Assembly: GCA_012728275.1 (NCBI GenBank)
Contig: JAAYFK010000069.1
Location: forward strand, 1 to 55,591
Origin: Clostridiaceae bacterium
GTDB taxonomy: Bacteria; Bacillota; Clostridia; Saccharofermentanales; Saccharofermentanaceae
Length of the DNA: 55,591 bases
Direction of reading: 5' to 3'
Made by a program: the position numbers and the translations under genes
Shown: piece by piece, positions 15,368 to 24,651 of the stretch
How the letters are laid out: every line of letters starts with the position of its first letter
How positions within the stretch are numbered: position 1 is the stretch's first letter
Notes under the pieces: generated by a model
Seen by the model: only the letters and a program-made list of their open reading frames with translations
What the model was told of the DNA's origin: nothing
Database searches by the model: none

Positions 15368-17821
15368 ATGATATATGGACACAATGAGAAGAGTTCCAAA
15401 CTGTGGGTAATATCATGTTGGTTGGTATTGTCGCTTTTCTCGCTTTATTTGATTTTTTCGCTATATCAAGCAACTGTAGTCAATTATGACAAATCCGCGC
15501 GAGCCGCTTCTCAAACTCAATGGCTTCTCTTGCCATACACAGCGCAGCGAGGCGTAATCTATGATGCTAGCGGCATTCAATTGGCATCAAACACATATGA
15601 TTATACAATTGTTTGCTCACCTAACGCGGTGCTTCAAAGCCTTGGAGATAGCACAGATGCTGATCTCCTCGCGAAAAGAACTCAGCTTCTCTCAGACTTA
15701 AGCTCCATGCTTGGTCTAGACATAGAATATTTGGAGAGTGTTTTTCCAGAGAACGATGATCCCAATATAGACGAGCGTGCTTCGGTCGCTGGTATGGACT
15801 TGTGCCGTAATATTTCGACAGATAATGCAGAAAGTCTCGCGACATATTTAGAAGAGAATGAGATTAATGGTATTTCTTTGACGGCAGTACCTCAACGATA
15901 TTACAACTATGGAAGATTTGCATCTCAAGTAATTGGTTACGCACGTAATGATGGCGAATCACTTTCTGGTCTTTATGGACTAGAGTCTTATTACAACGAT
16001 GTCCTTTCGGGTACAGATGGATATAGATATTCTGAAGTCGACGGCGAGACTGGCGGAGTATTACCATATTCGGAAGCAACTACAGTTGAGCCAGTAAACG
16101 GTAATAATTTGGTTCTTAACTTGGACTTAAGCATTCAAAGAATTGCTGAGGAAGCATGTCGTGATGCATATGAGACTTATTCTCCTAGAGATGGAGTTAC
16201 GGCAATTGTTATGAATCCATATACCGGAGCTATTCTAGCTATGGTTTCGCTTCCTGATTATGATTTGAATGATCCTTATGCAGTACCATTTGGAATGCAA
16301 GACGTGTTGTGGGATTCTTTTACTGAGGACCAGCAAGTTAATTACTTAATGAGTAATGTTTGGCGCAATAGATGCATATCTGATACTTATGAGCCCGGTT
16401 CGACCTTCAAAGCCCTTACCACAGCTATAGCTCTTGAGGAGAATCTAACAAATGAGGCTGAAGAATTCTCTGATGCTCCTATTGATATTTCACCAGAGTT
16501 CCAAATTTCTTGCTGGCTTCAGAAAACAAATGGGTATAATCATGGGATTGAGTCGCTCTTTCAGGCATTTGAGAACTCATGTAATCCTGTTTTCGTTCAG
16601 CTTGCTTATAGAATTGGCGTAGAAGACTATTATGAATATGTTCATACATTTGGCTTCTATGAAGAGACTGGAATAGATTTGCCTGCTGAAGGAATTGGTA
16701 TCTTCCATACGGATCCAACATACGTCGATATGGCATGTTTGTCATTTGGCGAGTCTGCAACTGTCACTCCTATACAACTTCTGAATTCGTATTGCGCAAT
16801 TATTAATGGTGGTTCGCTGATGACGCCTCACCTTGTTCGCTACATTACTGATAGCGAGGGCAACATAATTGACGAGATTGAACCTGAAGTAATTCGAACG
16901 ATATTCTCTGAGCAGACTTGTGCGAGAGTTCGCGCAATGATGGAGGGCGTAGTAAACGATGGTACTGGTTCAGCTGGACAAGTTCCGGGATATTCTGTTG
17001 CTGGAAAAACATCTACATCTACTATCGAGATAGGCGAGGAAGCAGGAATGCACGTTTTGTCATTCTCTTGCTATGCACCTTCATATAATCCGCAAATTGC
17101 GGTTCTCGTAGTACTTAATAAGCCAGAGGATAAGACAGTAGGATCTTCAGCTGCAGCGGCAGTGGCAGCTCAAATCGTTGAAGGTACATTAACCTATATG
17201 GGTGTCGAGCGAGTATTTACCGAAGACGAGTACGACGATATGGTAATAAGGTATTACATTCAGCCTGTTTCGGGTATGACAGCTACGCAAGCAAGCGCAA
17301 CTATAGGAGCGAACGGGATTTCTTCAATCTATGGCACTACAGACATGAATGCTGATACTGTTGTCGGCTTTACATATCCTTCGATAAACGACACGCTATA
17401 TAGTACAGGTATTGTCGTCTTGTATCCTGATGGAGTAACGGACGAGGAAATGCTTAAGACAAATGTTCCGAACTTAATTGGGAAGTCAGCTATGGAGTGT
17501 ATTGAGGCATTAAGAGATGCAAATTTGAATTGCTCCATAGAAGGTGAGATTACCGGTATCTGTAATGCTCAAAGTATTGAAGTAGGAACAAATATCAATG
17601 CTGGTACGATTGTAACCGTAACCTTAGTTCCAACGGCGGATTATTCTGGAACACCAACGAGTGAGCCTGTTGATTTTGGAGGCGGAGAGGATGGAATATC
17701 ACCAAGTGATACGCCAGCAAGTGAGCCAAGTGACGAGAATTCTGAGACAACGATACCTACAATGGGATGTCAACGCGATATAATACTAACGGCCGAAAGA
17801 ATTGAGATTAAGAACTCGTGA
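15368..17821 (+). CDS. class B penicillin-binding protein with PASTA domains (PBP2B/SpoVD-like)
   Basis: A division transpeptidase that crosslinks septal peptidoglycan. The 817-residue protein has one N-terminal membrane anchor (about 11-34), a dimerisation domain, and the transpeptidase domain with STFK (345-348; Ser345 nucleophile) and SCN (404-406). The third motif reads KTS (547-549) where KTG is canonical. Two C-terminal PASTA-like units follow (about 635-690 and 699-757), then a Ser/Pro/Glu linker and a short tail of unclear origin. AGGAG lies nine bases before the ATG. Whether it is the vegetative PBP2B or the sporulation SpoVD cannot be decided: the position fits either, and no sporulation gene is in view. 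Confidence 0.9.
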   Translation: MIYGHNEKSSKLWVISCWLVLSLFSLYLIFSLYQATVVNYDKSARAASQTQWLLLPYTAQRGVIYDASGIQLASNTYDYTIVCSPNAVLQSLGDSTDADLLAKRTQLLSDLSSMLGLDIEYLESVFPENDDPNIDERASVAGMDLCRNISTDNAESLATYLEENEINGISLTAVPQRYYNYGRFASQVIGYARNDGESLSGLYGLESYYNDVLSGTDGYRYSEVDGETGGVLPYSEATTVEPVNGNNLVLNLDLSIQRIAEEACRDAYETYSPRDGVTAIVMNPYTGAILAMVSLPDYDLNDPYAVPFGMQDVLWDSFTEDQQVNYLMSNVWRNRCISDTYEPGSTFKALTTAIALEENLTNEAEEFSDAPIDISPEFQISCWLQKTNGYNHGIESLFQAFENSCNPVFVQLAYRIGVEDYYEYVHTFGFYEETGIDLPAEGIGIFHTDPTYVDMACLSFGESATVTPIQLLNSYCAIINGGSLMTPHLVRYITDSEGNIIDEIEPEVIRTIFSEQTCARVRAMMEGVVNDGTGSAGQVPGYSVAGKTSTSTIEIGEEAGMHVLSFSCYAPSYNPQIAVLVVLNKPEDKTVGSSAAAAVAAQIVEGTLTYMGVERVFTEDEYDDMVIRYYIQPVSGMTATQASATIGANGISSIYGTTDMNADTVVGFTYPSINDTLYSTGIVVLYPDGVTDEEMLKTNVPNLIGKSAMECIEALRDANLNCSIEGEITGICNAQSIEVGTNINAGTIVTVTLVPTADYSGTPTSEPVDFGGGEDGISPSDTPASEPSDENSETTIPTMGCQRDIILTAERIEIKNS

Positions 17822-17830
17822 ATTTGTTTC

Positions 17831-17842
17831 TTTTCGCGAAAA
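17831..17842. repeat. 12-bp perfect palindrome TTTTCGCGAAAA
   Basis: Perfect palindrome 10 bp after the PBP stop codon. The same 12-mer occurs at 35497-35508, and a longer variant at 11506-11521. Confidence 0.6.
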
Positions 17843-17902
17843 TAGACTAAGGCCAACAAGAATATTTATGTAATAAATCGAAAAGAAGAGGAAAGCTTCT
17901 AA

Positions 17903-17931
17903 TTGGCACATATTATAATAAAATATATAAT
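17903..17931 (+). promoter_or_regulatory. predicted strong promoter for murE-murF-ftsW-murG-ftsQ
   Basis: TTGGCA (17903-17908), 17-bp spacer, consensus TATAAT (17926-17931). Transcription start is expected near 17938. This splits the dcw cluster into at least two transcription units. Confidence 0.7.
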
Positions 17932-17974
17932 TGTGTATGAATGGTTTTGCTGAATAGTACAGGAGGAAAATCTA

Positions 17975-19498
17975 ATGTCAATGTTGCTTTCTACTCTTTT
18001 TCAGGGAACGGAATACAGATTGATTTCTGGTTCAATGAGAAGAAGAGTTTCTTCGATAGAAGAGAATTCTGGGAAAGTTGTTAAAGATAGCCTTTTCGTT
18101 GCTATTATTGGCTTTGAAGTAGACGGACACTCTTATATCCCTAAAGCGATAGAGAATAAAGCAGGATGCATTGTAGTTGATTCCGATAGAAAGAGCTTCC
18201 CAGATGATGAGCTTATCAGTTTATATGGGGACTCAGACATTACAATAATTGAAGTCAAGAGTACCAGGCGAGCACTAGCTATTTTGTGTGCGGCTTTCTT
18301 TAATCATCCTGAAGATCGAATGGACTTAGTTGGAGTTACAGGTACCAAAGGAAAAACAACCACCACATACATGATCCATAACATTCTTGAGCTAGATGAT
18401 AATGCTTCGGGACTTATTGGTACTGTTGGAAAGTGCTTTGGTAAGGAAGAAAGAGAAACTAAGAATACTACTCCAGATGCGCATGAGCTTTTTGCAGACC
18501 TAGAGGAAATGGCATTAAAGCAATTCGATAGTTGCGTTATGGAGGTCTCATCTCAAGGGCTTAAGCTTGACAGAGTTTATGGCATTAGATTTGACATAGG
18601 CTGTTTTACTAACTTTTATGAGGATCATATTAGCGCGAATGAACATCCGGATATGCGCGACTATCTTGAGAGCAAATTAGTACTTTTTGATAACACAAAA
18701 ACAGCTGTTATCAATGCGGATTGTGCTGTTGCAAAACAAGTAATAAATTACGCTTCCTCAAGGTGCCCCGTATATACATATGGGCTAACTGAGGATAGCG
18801 ATTGCTATGCAAAGAATATAAGACACGAAGTAAGAAATGGCGTTTCTGGTTCCTTGTTTAATTTGGTTTGCCCTTGGTATGAGGGCGAGGTTTTCTTGTC
18901 ATTGCCAGGAAAATTCAACGTATATAACGCACTTTGCGCAATTTGTACGGCGGGTTTATTGAAGGTTGACTTTGAAACCGTGCTTAAGGGTCTTGCTACA
19001 GCGAAGGTTCCTGGCAGGGTTCAGCCAGTAGAGAATAAACTGGGATTGAGCATTCTAATTGACTATGCGCACAATGCTGCAAGTTTGGAAAGTGTGCTTA
19101 AATCTCTTAGTGAATATACAAAAGGTGATATCATTTCAGTCTTTGGTTGTGGAGGTAATCGTTCATACACAAGAAGAAGGGAAATGGGCGTGGTTTCGGG
19201 AAACTTTGCTAACTACACGATTATTACCTCGGACAATCCACGTGATGAAGAACCGATGAGTATCATAGCTATGATTGAAGAAGGCATTATGTCAACCGGT
19301 GGAAAGTATGAGGTTGTCGAAGACAGAGCTCAAGCGATTCAAAAGGCAATTTCTATGGCAAAGCCAGGAGATACAGTAATTATTGCGGGCAAAGGACATG
19401 AGAACTATCAAGAATTTGAGCATAAGAGACGAATATTCTTCTCCGATAGTAAGGTTGCATCAGATGTTGTTTTGGCCTTGGAGGAAAAGAAGCAATGA
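17975..19498 (+). CDS. murE: UDP-MurNAc-tripeptide ligase MurE (meso-diaminopimelate type)
   Basis: MurE adds the third amino acid to UDP-MurNAc-L-Ala-D-Glu in the cytoplasm. The 507-residue protein has the Mur ligase ATP site GTKGKTTT (123-130) and the central-domain MEVSSQGLKLDR segment. The C-terminal domain carries DNPR (420-423), the signature of enzymes that add meso-diaminopimelate and not L-lysine; this predicts a DAP-type peptidoglycan. AGGAGG eight to nine bases before the ATG is the strongest ribosome binding site in the cluster. The stop overlaps murF as ATGA. Confidence 0.96.
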   Translation: MSMLLSTLFQGTEYRLISGSMRRRVSSIEENSGKVVKDSLFVAIIGFEVDGHSYIPKAIENKAGCIVVDSDRKSFPDDELISLYGDSDITIIEVKSTRRALAILCAAFFNHPEDRMDLVGVTGTKGKTTTTYMIHNILELDDNASGLIGTVGKCFGKEERETKNTTPDAHELFADLEEMALKQFDSCVMEVSSQGLKLDRVYGIRFDIGCFTNFYEDHISANEHPDMRDYLESKLVLFDNTKTAVINADCAVAKQVINYASSRCPVYTYGLTEDSDCYAKNIRHEVRNGVSGSLFNLVCPWYEGEVFLSLPGKFNVYNALCAICTAGLLKVDFETVLKGLATAKVPGRVQPVENKLGLSILIDYAHNAASLESVLKSLSEYTKGDIISVFGCGGNRSYTRRREMGVVSGNFANYTIITSDNPRDEEPMSIIAMIEEGIMSTGGKYEVVEDRAQAIQKAISMAKPGDTVIIAGKGHENYQEFEHKRRIFFSDSKVASDVVLALEEKKQ

Positions 19499-20925
19499 GC
19501 ATGATGTTTTCGCTATCTGAGATAGTAAATGCTACCGAAGGCAGGCTTATATATTCTAATAATGTGATGCAAGATATTGGCACCATTTATGTAACGGGCG
19601 TATCGAAAGATTCAAGGACAATAGAAGAAGGGCAACTTTTTGTCGCGCTAAAAGGCGAGAAATTTGATGGCCATGAGTTCTGCGAGGAAGTTAAGGAAAA
19701 GGGCGCGATAGTACAATTGATTTCTGATGAGAATAAGTGCGCAAATGGAACGATTTCTATTATTGTTGAGGATACGGTGGTTGCTATTGGTAAGCTTGCA
19801 AGATATTATCGTTTTAAGCACAACATGAAGACGATTTGTGTCACAGGTTCAATTGGTAAAACATCGACAAGAGAGATGATAGCGCTTGGCCTATCTTATG
19901 ATAAGAAGGTTTTCTCGACTAAGAAGAATGAGAATAACGAGATTGGTCTGGCATTCACGATTTTATCGGCGCCAGAGGATACTGAGATTCTTGTACTTGA
20001 GATGGGTATGCGAAAAAGAGATGAGATCTCATACTTAACTAACATAGCATGTCCAGATATAGCTTGTATTACAAATGTAGGATACTGTCACATAGAACGT
20101 CTTGGTTCTAGAGAAGAAATTTTGCTCGCTAAGACTGAGATTATTCAAGGAATACAATCCGGAGGCTTTCTTGTTATTAATGACGATGATGAGCTACTTC
20201 GTAACTATTGCATGAATAACCTTCCTTGCAATATGTTCCTTGCTTCAACGTCAATTGTAGGACCAAGCAAGGATATTGTAAGCGTAAACGCGTCCAATAT
20301 CACGATGGATGAAGAAGGCACAGTCTTTGATGCTGACTTGCTTTGTAGGGGTCAATCTAGCCATATAAGAGATGTACGAATTAAGGATTATGGTATTCAT
20401 CATGTGCGCAATGCGATGTTTGCATTTGCATGTGCATTAATTCTTGGAATTAATACGGATAAAGTTACCTCACAACTGTTAGAATATAAGCAAATGGCTG
20501 GAAGAGGCATGATTATTCATACTCCAAAGTACACGATAATCGATGATGCTTACAACGCTTCTATTGAATCTATGGAGGCAGCGTTCGCTAATTTGAATGT
20601 TGTTGGAAAGAACCAAAGAAAGATTGCTTGCTTAGGCGGAATGCTCGAGATGGGCTCCTTTGCTCCTTTCCTACACGAGAAGACGGGTCTTGATTGTGCG
20701 AATTATGATTTCGATTTTGTAATATTGACCGGTGACAATAAGGTGGATTTTGTTCGTGGATATAACGAGGGCAAAGGAAAGGCCAAAATAATAGAGTGTG
20801 AGAATAGTCGAGACGTAATGGATTCCTTGCTTAAGATTATTAAGCCAAATGATTGCATTCTGTTTAAAGCATCTAATGCTTTTGGTTTTCAAAAGTATGC
20901 TGAGGAGCTAAGTAAAGTTGACTGA
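19495..20925 (+). CDS. murF: UDP-MurNAc-tripeptide--D-Ala-D-Ala ligase MurF
   Basis: MurF adds the D-Ala-D-Ala dipeptide to finish the cytoplasmic pentapeptide precursor. The 476-residue protein shows the N-terminal SLSEIVNATEGRL opening, GVSKDSRTIEEGQLFVALKG, and the ATP site TGSIGKTSTREM, slightly varied from the usual GSxGKTTTK. ENNEIGLAFTIL, MGMRKRDEI and DDAYNASIESM follow. The ATG at 19495 has GGAGG ten bases upstream (19480-19484); a second in-frame ATG lies at 19501. In most Firmicutes mraY and murD follow murF, but here ftsW is next. Confidence 0.95.
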   Translation: MSMMFSLSEIVNATEGRLIYSNNVMQDIGTIYVTGVSKDSRTIEEGQLFVALKGEKFDGHEFCEEVKEKGAIVQLISDENKCANGTISIIVEDTVVAIGKLARYYRFKHNMKTICVTGSIGKTSTREMIALGLSYDKKVFSTKKNENNEIGLAFTILSAPEDTEILVLEMGMRKRDEISYLTNIACPDIACITNVGYCHIERLGSREEILLAKTEIIQGIQSGGFLVINDDDELLRNYCMNNLPCNMFLASTSIVGPSKDIVSVNASNITMDEEGTVFDADLLCRGQSSHIRDVRIKDYGIHHVRNAMFAFACALILGINTDKVTSQLLEYKQMAGRGMIIHTPKYTIIDDAYNASIESMEAAFANLNVVGKNQRKIACLGGMLEMGSFAPFLHEKTGLDCANYDFDFVILTGDNKVDFVRGYNEGKGKAKIIECENSRDVMDSLLKIIKPNDCILFKASNAFGFQKYAEELSKVD

Positions 20926-22252
20926 GATGAGAAAGCAAAATTCAATACCAATTATGAGTAAGGGTAAGTCAAATATACCTATGATTATTATGCTCTTCAT
21001 TTTGGTGGTCTTTGGCCTCGTAATTCTTTACTCAGTATCAGGACCGATAGCATATTCCGAACATGCTGATTCCTCGTATTATGTTGTTAAACAGATTTTT
21101 TTCTCTTCCTTAGGATTGGTTGCATGTTTTGTTATCGAAAGAATACCAATGCGTTGGTATAACCAGAGATGGATTATGGTTGGCGTTTATGCTGTAGCTT
21201 TGGCTCTGATTATTCTAACTAGATTAGTAGGAACAGTTCATGGTAATGCCAAAAGATGGCTGAATCTTGGATTTGAATTCCAAACATCCGAGCTTGTGAA
21301 GATAGCCGTTGTTCTATGTTACGCTATCTATCGAACTATGATTGTTGAGCTACGTAAGAAAGGTAAGCTTGTGGCTTCTAATCCAAAATATCAGGCACTT
21401 AAGGACGCTTTCTTGGATTTCATTTTGCCAGTTGGATGTATGCTTGTTCTTGATGTATTTATTCTTATTCAACCGCATTTCTCCTGTTTCATTATTGTTG
21501 GATTGATTTGTGCGATATGTGTTCTGGTTTCTGGCGTAAAACTTAAATCTTGGCTTATTGGAATGGCTGTATTTATTCCAGTTGGAGCTCTTTGCATAGG
21601 CATTTTTATGGCGTCTTCTGCTGGTTTTCGAGATAAAATCTTAAGAAATTTCTCCCACGTATTTAAGCGATTTGAGATATATGCTGCTCAAGATGCAGAT
21701 GAAGGATCCTCGACTTTGTCGGAGGATGATACTAGACAGGTTGACAGCGCAAGTAACGCGCTTGGCTCTGGTGGCGTATGGGGACTTGGTTTAGGTAATT
21801 CAAGGTCTAAGTATTCATATGTATCTGAGGCTGAGAATGACTATATTTTTTCCGTTTATGTTGAGGAAACTGGATTAGTAGGAGGGACGATACTGATTCT
21901 GATCTATCTGGTCGTTTTTGCCCTTGGCATGAATGTCGCGCGAAAAACAAAGACAGTTTTCGGACGAATAATTGCGGTAGGATATACCTTTTTGATAATG
22001 ATTGAAGCCATGTTAAATATTGCAGTTGAGCTTAAGGTAATTCCTGCAACTGGAGTAACACTGCCATTTGTGAGTTATGGCGGTACAGCTCAAGTGTTGC
22101 TTTTTGTGGCGTTCGGTATGGTGCTATGTGTATCAAGAACTGAGGGCACTATGTTTAAGCCCCAGCAACCAGCAATTGAGCAGCAAGTTAACCTAGCAAG
22201 TGCATCTCAAGATGTTGACGCAAAGAACGAAGGAATCAAAGTAGGTATATGA
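20918..22252 (+). CDS. ftsW: FtsW, SEDS-family septal peptidoglycan polymerase
   Basis: FtsW polymerises lipid II at the septum together with a class B PBP, here probably the product of 15368-17821. The 444-residue protein has about ten membrane segments and the SEDS motifs LGFEFQTSELVKIA, LIQPHFSCF (canonical PDxG replaced by PHFS) and ATGVTLPFVSYGGTAQVLL. Its place between murF and murG identifies it as FtsW and not RodA. Two starts are possible: TTG at 20918, with GAGGAG ten bases upstream, and ATG at 20927, with no near site. The TTG is slightly preferred; either overlaps or touches murF. Confidence 0.92.
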   Translation: MTEMRKQNSIPIMSKGKSNIPMIIMLFILVVFGLVILYSVSGPIAYSEHADSSYYVVKQIFFSSLGLVACFVIERIPMRWYNQRWIMVGVYAVALALIILTRLVGTVHGNAKRWLNLGFEFQTSELVKIAVVLCYAIYRTMIVELRKKGKLVASNPKYQALKDAFLDFILPVGCMLVLDVFILIQPHFSCFIIVGLICAICVLVSGVKLKSWLIGMAVFIPVGALCIGIFMASSAGFRDKILRNFSHVFKRFEIYAAQDADEGSSTLSEDDTRQVDSASNALGSGGVWGLGLGNSRSKYSYVSEAENDYIFSVYVEETGLVGGTILILIYLVVFALGMNVARKTKTVFGRIIAVGYTFLIMIEAMLNIAVELKVIPATGVTLPFVSYGGTAQVLLFVAFGMVLCVSRTEGTMFKPQQPAIEQQVNLASASQDVDAKNEGIKVGI

Positions 22253-23373
22253 ATTATAAGTTTATTATTACAGGCGGAGGCACCTCAGGACACATTAATC
22301 CTGCTATTTCTATCGCTGACGCGATTACTCAAAGATGCAAGCAACAAGGCGATAATTGTGATATTATTTTCACCGGTCGCGAAAAAGGACTTGAGAACGA
22401 GCTTGTGAGTAAAGCCGGTTACGAGATGAAGTATATCGAAGCAAGACCTTTTCCAATGCGTCCTACACCAAAGCTTTTTGCAGCAATTAAAGCTTTATAT
22501 GTCGGCAGAAAGCAATGCGCTAAGATAATTAGCGACTTTGCTCCTGATGCGGTCATTGGAACTGGCGGATATGTTTGTGCGCCACTTCTTCTTGAGGCTT
22601 CTAAGAAGAAAATCCCGGTATTTCTTCACGAATCAAATGCTTTTCCTGGCCGCGCGAATAAGCTTCTGGCTCGTAAGGCTACAGTTGTAATGACAGGTTT
22701 CTCTAACCATTCAAGTACCTTTAAGAACGCGCGAAAAGCAATTTTCACAGGTAATCCAATTCGAACAGCACTGATTAGTAGTTGCAACGAGGTTGATGTT
22801 AAGTCTTCGCTTGGTATAGATAAGTCAATGAAAATAGTGTTTATTATGGGCGGAAGTCTTGGCGCGAAGACTCTAAATGAATTTGCGTTAGAAGCATCAA
22901 GAAGCGATGTCTTCTCAGATACGCACTTTGTTCTAAGTGCTGGGAAGCAACAACAGCAAGCCTTTATGGATTCTGTTGTGGATAAGCCCAACAATTTAAC
23001 AATTATGGAATACATAGACAATCCTTACCAACTTCTAAGCCAAGCAGACGTTAGTATTACTAGATCTGGTGCCGTTACTTGCGCAGAGGTAGCAGCAGTT
23101 GGAGCCTGTTCAATTCTTGTTCCATACCCACATGCTGCTCATGATCATCAAACCTTCAACGCGACAATGTTAAGTGACCCTGGCGCGGCTATTCAAATTA
23201 GCGATAGTGATGTTGCGCAAGGCAAACTGGATTCTATACTTAGAGACCTACTTGATGACAATAAGAAACAAGAGACGATGAGAAGCAACGCGAAAAAGCT
23301 TGCTGTAATGGATAGTGATAAGAGAATTGCGGATGCGATTTTTGGACAAATAAAGGTTAAGCAAAATGGATGA
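22249..23373 (+). CDS. murG: UDP-GlcNAc:lipid I N-acetylglucosaminyltransferase MurG
   Basis: MurG makes lipid II from lipid I on the inner face of the membrane. The 374-residue GT-B protein has the N-terminal GGGTSGHINPAI loop, VIGTGGYVCAPLLLEA, LHESNAFPGRANKLL, and the second glycine loop MGGSLGAKTLNEF. The donor-site region SRSGAVTCAEVAAVG appears here as TRSGAVTCAEVAAVG, followed by LVPYPHAAHDHQTFNA. The start overlaps the ftsW stop (ATGA) and the end overlaps ftsQ by eight bases. The gene for lipid I synthesis (mraY) is not in this window. Confidence 0.96.
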   Translation: MNYKFIITGGGTSGHINPAISIADAITQRCKQQGDNCDIIFTGREKGLENELVSKAGYEMKYIEARPFPMRPTPKLFAAIKALYVGRKQCAKIISDFAPDAVIGTGGYVCAPLLLEASKKKIPVFLHESNAFPGRANKLLARKATVVMTGFSNHSSTFKNARKAIFTGNPIRTALISSCNEVDVKSSLGIDKSMKIVFIMGGSLGAKTLNEFALEASRSDVFSDTHFVLSAGKQQQQAFMDSVVDKPNNLTIMEYIDNPYQLLSQADVSITRSGAVTCAEVAAVGACSILVPYPHAAHDHQTFNATMLSDPGAAIQISDSDVAQGKLDSILRDLLDDNKKQETMRSNAKKLAVMDSDKRIADAIFGQIKVKQNG

Positions 23374-24481
23374 TGAAGAATTAAAGAGAATCTTTTCGAG
23401 CGAATTGTCGTCTTCGAATGAAGAAACTAATGCTAGTCACGCTGATAGTAAAAATGAAGCTATCAGTGAGGAGGATTCTTTGTCTTCAAACTTGAGCAAT
23501 AGTGATTTTGTTGAGACTAAAGTTAAAACCACAGATAGTAAGGTTTCGCACGAATCCAATAAGCAATACAAAGGCTTACTACCACAAATTAAAGAGTCAA
23601 TAAGTAAGCTTAATAGTTTCAAGAGTAATTTTAGCTCTAGAGTAAATTTTGATAGCAAGAAAGAGTATCTTCCGAATTTTCCTCTGTCTTTTAAGGGCAC
23701 GCTTGTTGCGATACTTGGAGTATCAATCATAATGTTGGTGCTAGGATTCTTCTTCTTGCCTTCCTTCAGGGTGCAAATCATTGAAATCAATGGAAATCAA
23801 GTGATATCGGATGAGAAAATCTGCGAGATGGCGGGGATACAGTATGGCAGTCATTTGATGTCAGGAATTAGTGGCGACATTATTGATTATTTTCGCCTGG
23901 ATTATGGCAAAACTGAAGATAAGATAAAGAATGAGAACGCTTATGTAGAAGATATTCGCATCACTATTAGTTTTCCGTCAACCATTAAGATTGATGTTGT
24001 TGAGCGATCCAAAATCGCTTATATCGAGATTCCTGATGGCTATGTTTCTGTGGATTTGAATGGAGTAGTAGTGGAATTCAATTCATTTGACGGACTAGAA
24101 GATATTCATCCATTAGTTTGTGGAATGGATGTCAGTTCCGTTGAGATATCTCAACCTATTCAAGTGGTTAACACCACGGATTATAACAAGTCGCTGGTAG
24201 TTCTTGGCGCTGTTCTTGCTGCTGATATCAATGGCGGAGATACGGAATATAGTATGTTCGAGAACCTTCTTGAAGTTAGAGTATTACCAGGGGGAAATAT
24301 CTTTTTAACTTTCGTGCTACCTAATGGTGCAACCTTGCAAGTAAAGCTTGAAGCTATAGATAACATTAACGATGACATGAATTGGCTTTTATATTCAATT
24401 ACTGAGAATGCCTTTGATAATCTGCCAGACGGAGCTCTAGATATGACGGGCGAGGAATATGTTTACCGCGAGTATCAATAA
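23366..24481 (+). CDS. ftsQ: FtsQ/DivIB cell division protein
   Basis: FtsQ/DivIB bridges early and late divisome proteins and holds FtsL and FtsB. The 371-residue protein has a long charged and Ser/Asn-rich cytoplasmic part (1-105) and one membrane segment (about 111-130). A POTRA domain begins at FRVQIIEINGNQVISDEKI, followed by a beta domain with ITISFPSTIKIDVVERSKIAYIE. The start overlaps murG by eight bases. Position between murG and ftsZ agrees. In many Firmicutes murB or ftsA lies nearby; neither is present. Confidence 0.9.
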   Translation: MDDEELKRIFSSELSSSNEETNASHADSKNEAISEEDSLSSNLSNSDFVETKVKTTDSKVSHESNKQYKGLLPQIKESISKLNSFKSNFSSRVNFDSKKEYLPNFPLSFKGTLVAILGVSIIMLVLGFFFLPSFRVQIIEINGNQVISDEKICEMAGIQYGSHLMSGISGDIIDYFRLDYGKTEDKIKNENAYVEDIRITISFPSTIKIDVVERSKIAYIEIPDGYVSVDLNGVVVEFNSFDGLEDIHPLVCGMDVSSVEISQPIQVVNTTDYNKSLVVLGAVLAADINGGDTEYSMFENLLEVRVLPGGNIFLTFVLPNGATLQVKLEAIDNINDDMNWLLYSITENAFDNLPDGALDMTGEEYVYREYQ

Positions 24482-24540
24482 ATGTTAAAATAATTGGAAA
24501 GCAAATTTAACATACTTGAAAGATAAGAGTGCCTTTTGTA

Positions 24541-24569
24541 TTGTGACTGTCCTATATTTAGGTTACAAT
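24541..24569 (+). promoter_or_regulatory. predicted ftsZ promoter
   Basis: TTGTGA (24541-24546), 17-bp spacer, TACAAT (24564-24569). It gives ftsZ its own transcript with a leader of about 75 nt. The -10 lies inside the left arm of the inverted repeat 24562-24581. Confidence 0.5.
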
Positions 24570-24581
24570 TCAAATTGTTAC
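24562..24581. promoter_or_regulatory. inverted repeat over the ftsZ -10 region
   Basis: GTTACAATT (24562-24570) and AATTGTTAC (24573-24581) are complementary except for one base, with two bases between. A second inverted repeat, TTGATAT...ATATCAA, follows at 24600-24619 in the leader. The first could be an operator; the second could be a hairpin in the mRNA. Upstream, TGTTAAA (24483-24489) and TTTAACA (24506-24512) form a further loose hairpin after ftsQ. Confidence 0.45.
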
Positions 24582-24651
24582 ACTATATATTGGTCATATT
24601 TGATATGTGAATATATCAACTTTATATTTACGTGACTGGAGGATTTAGTTT

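Larger units (their letters stand above)
17822..17974. other. control region before murE
   Basis: Holds the palindrome TTTTCGCGAAAA (17831-17842), a widely spaced 9-bp inverted repeat TTCTTTTCG/CGAAAAGAA (17828-17836, 17879-17887), and the murE promoter. No terminator for the PBP gene is evident. Confidence 0.5.
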
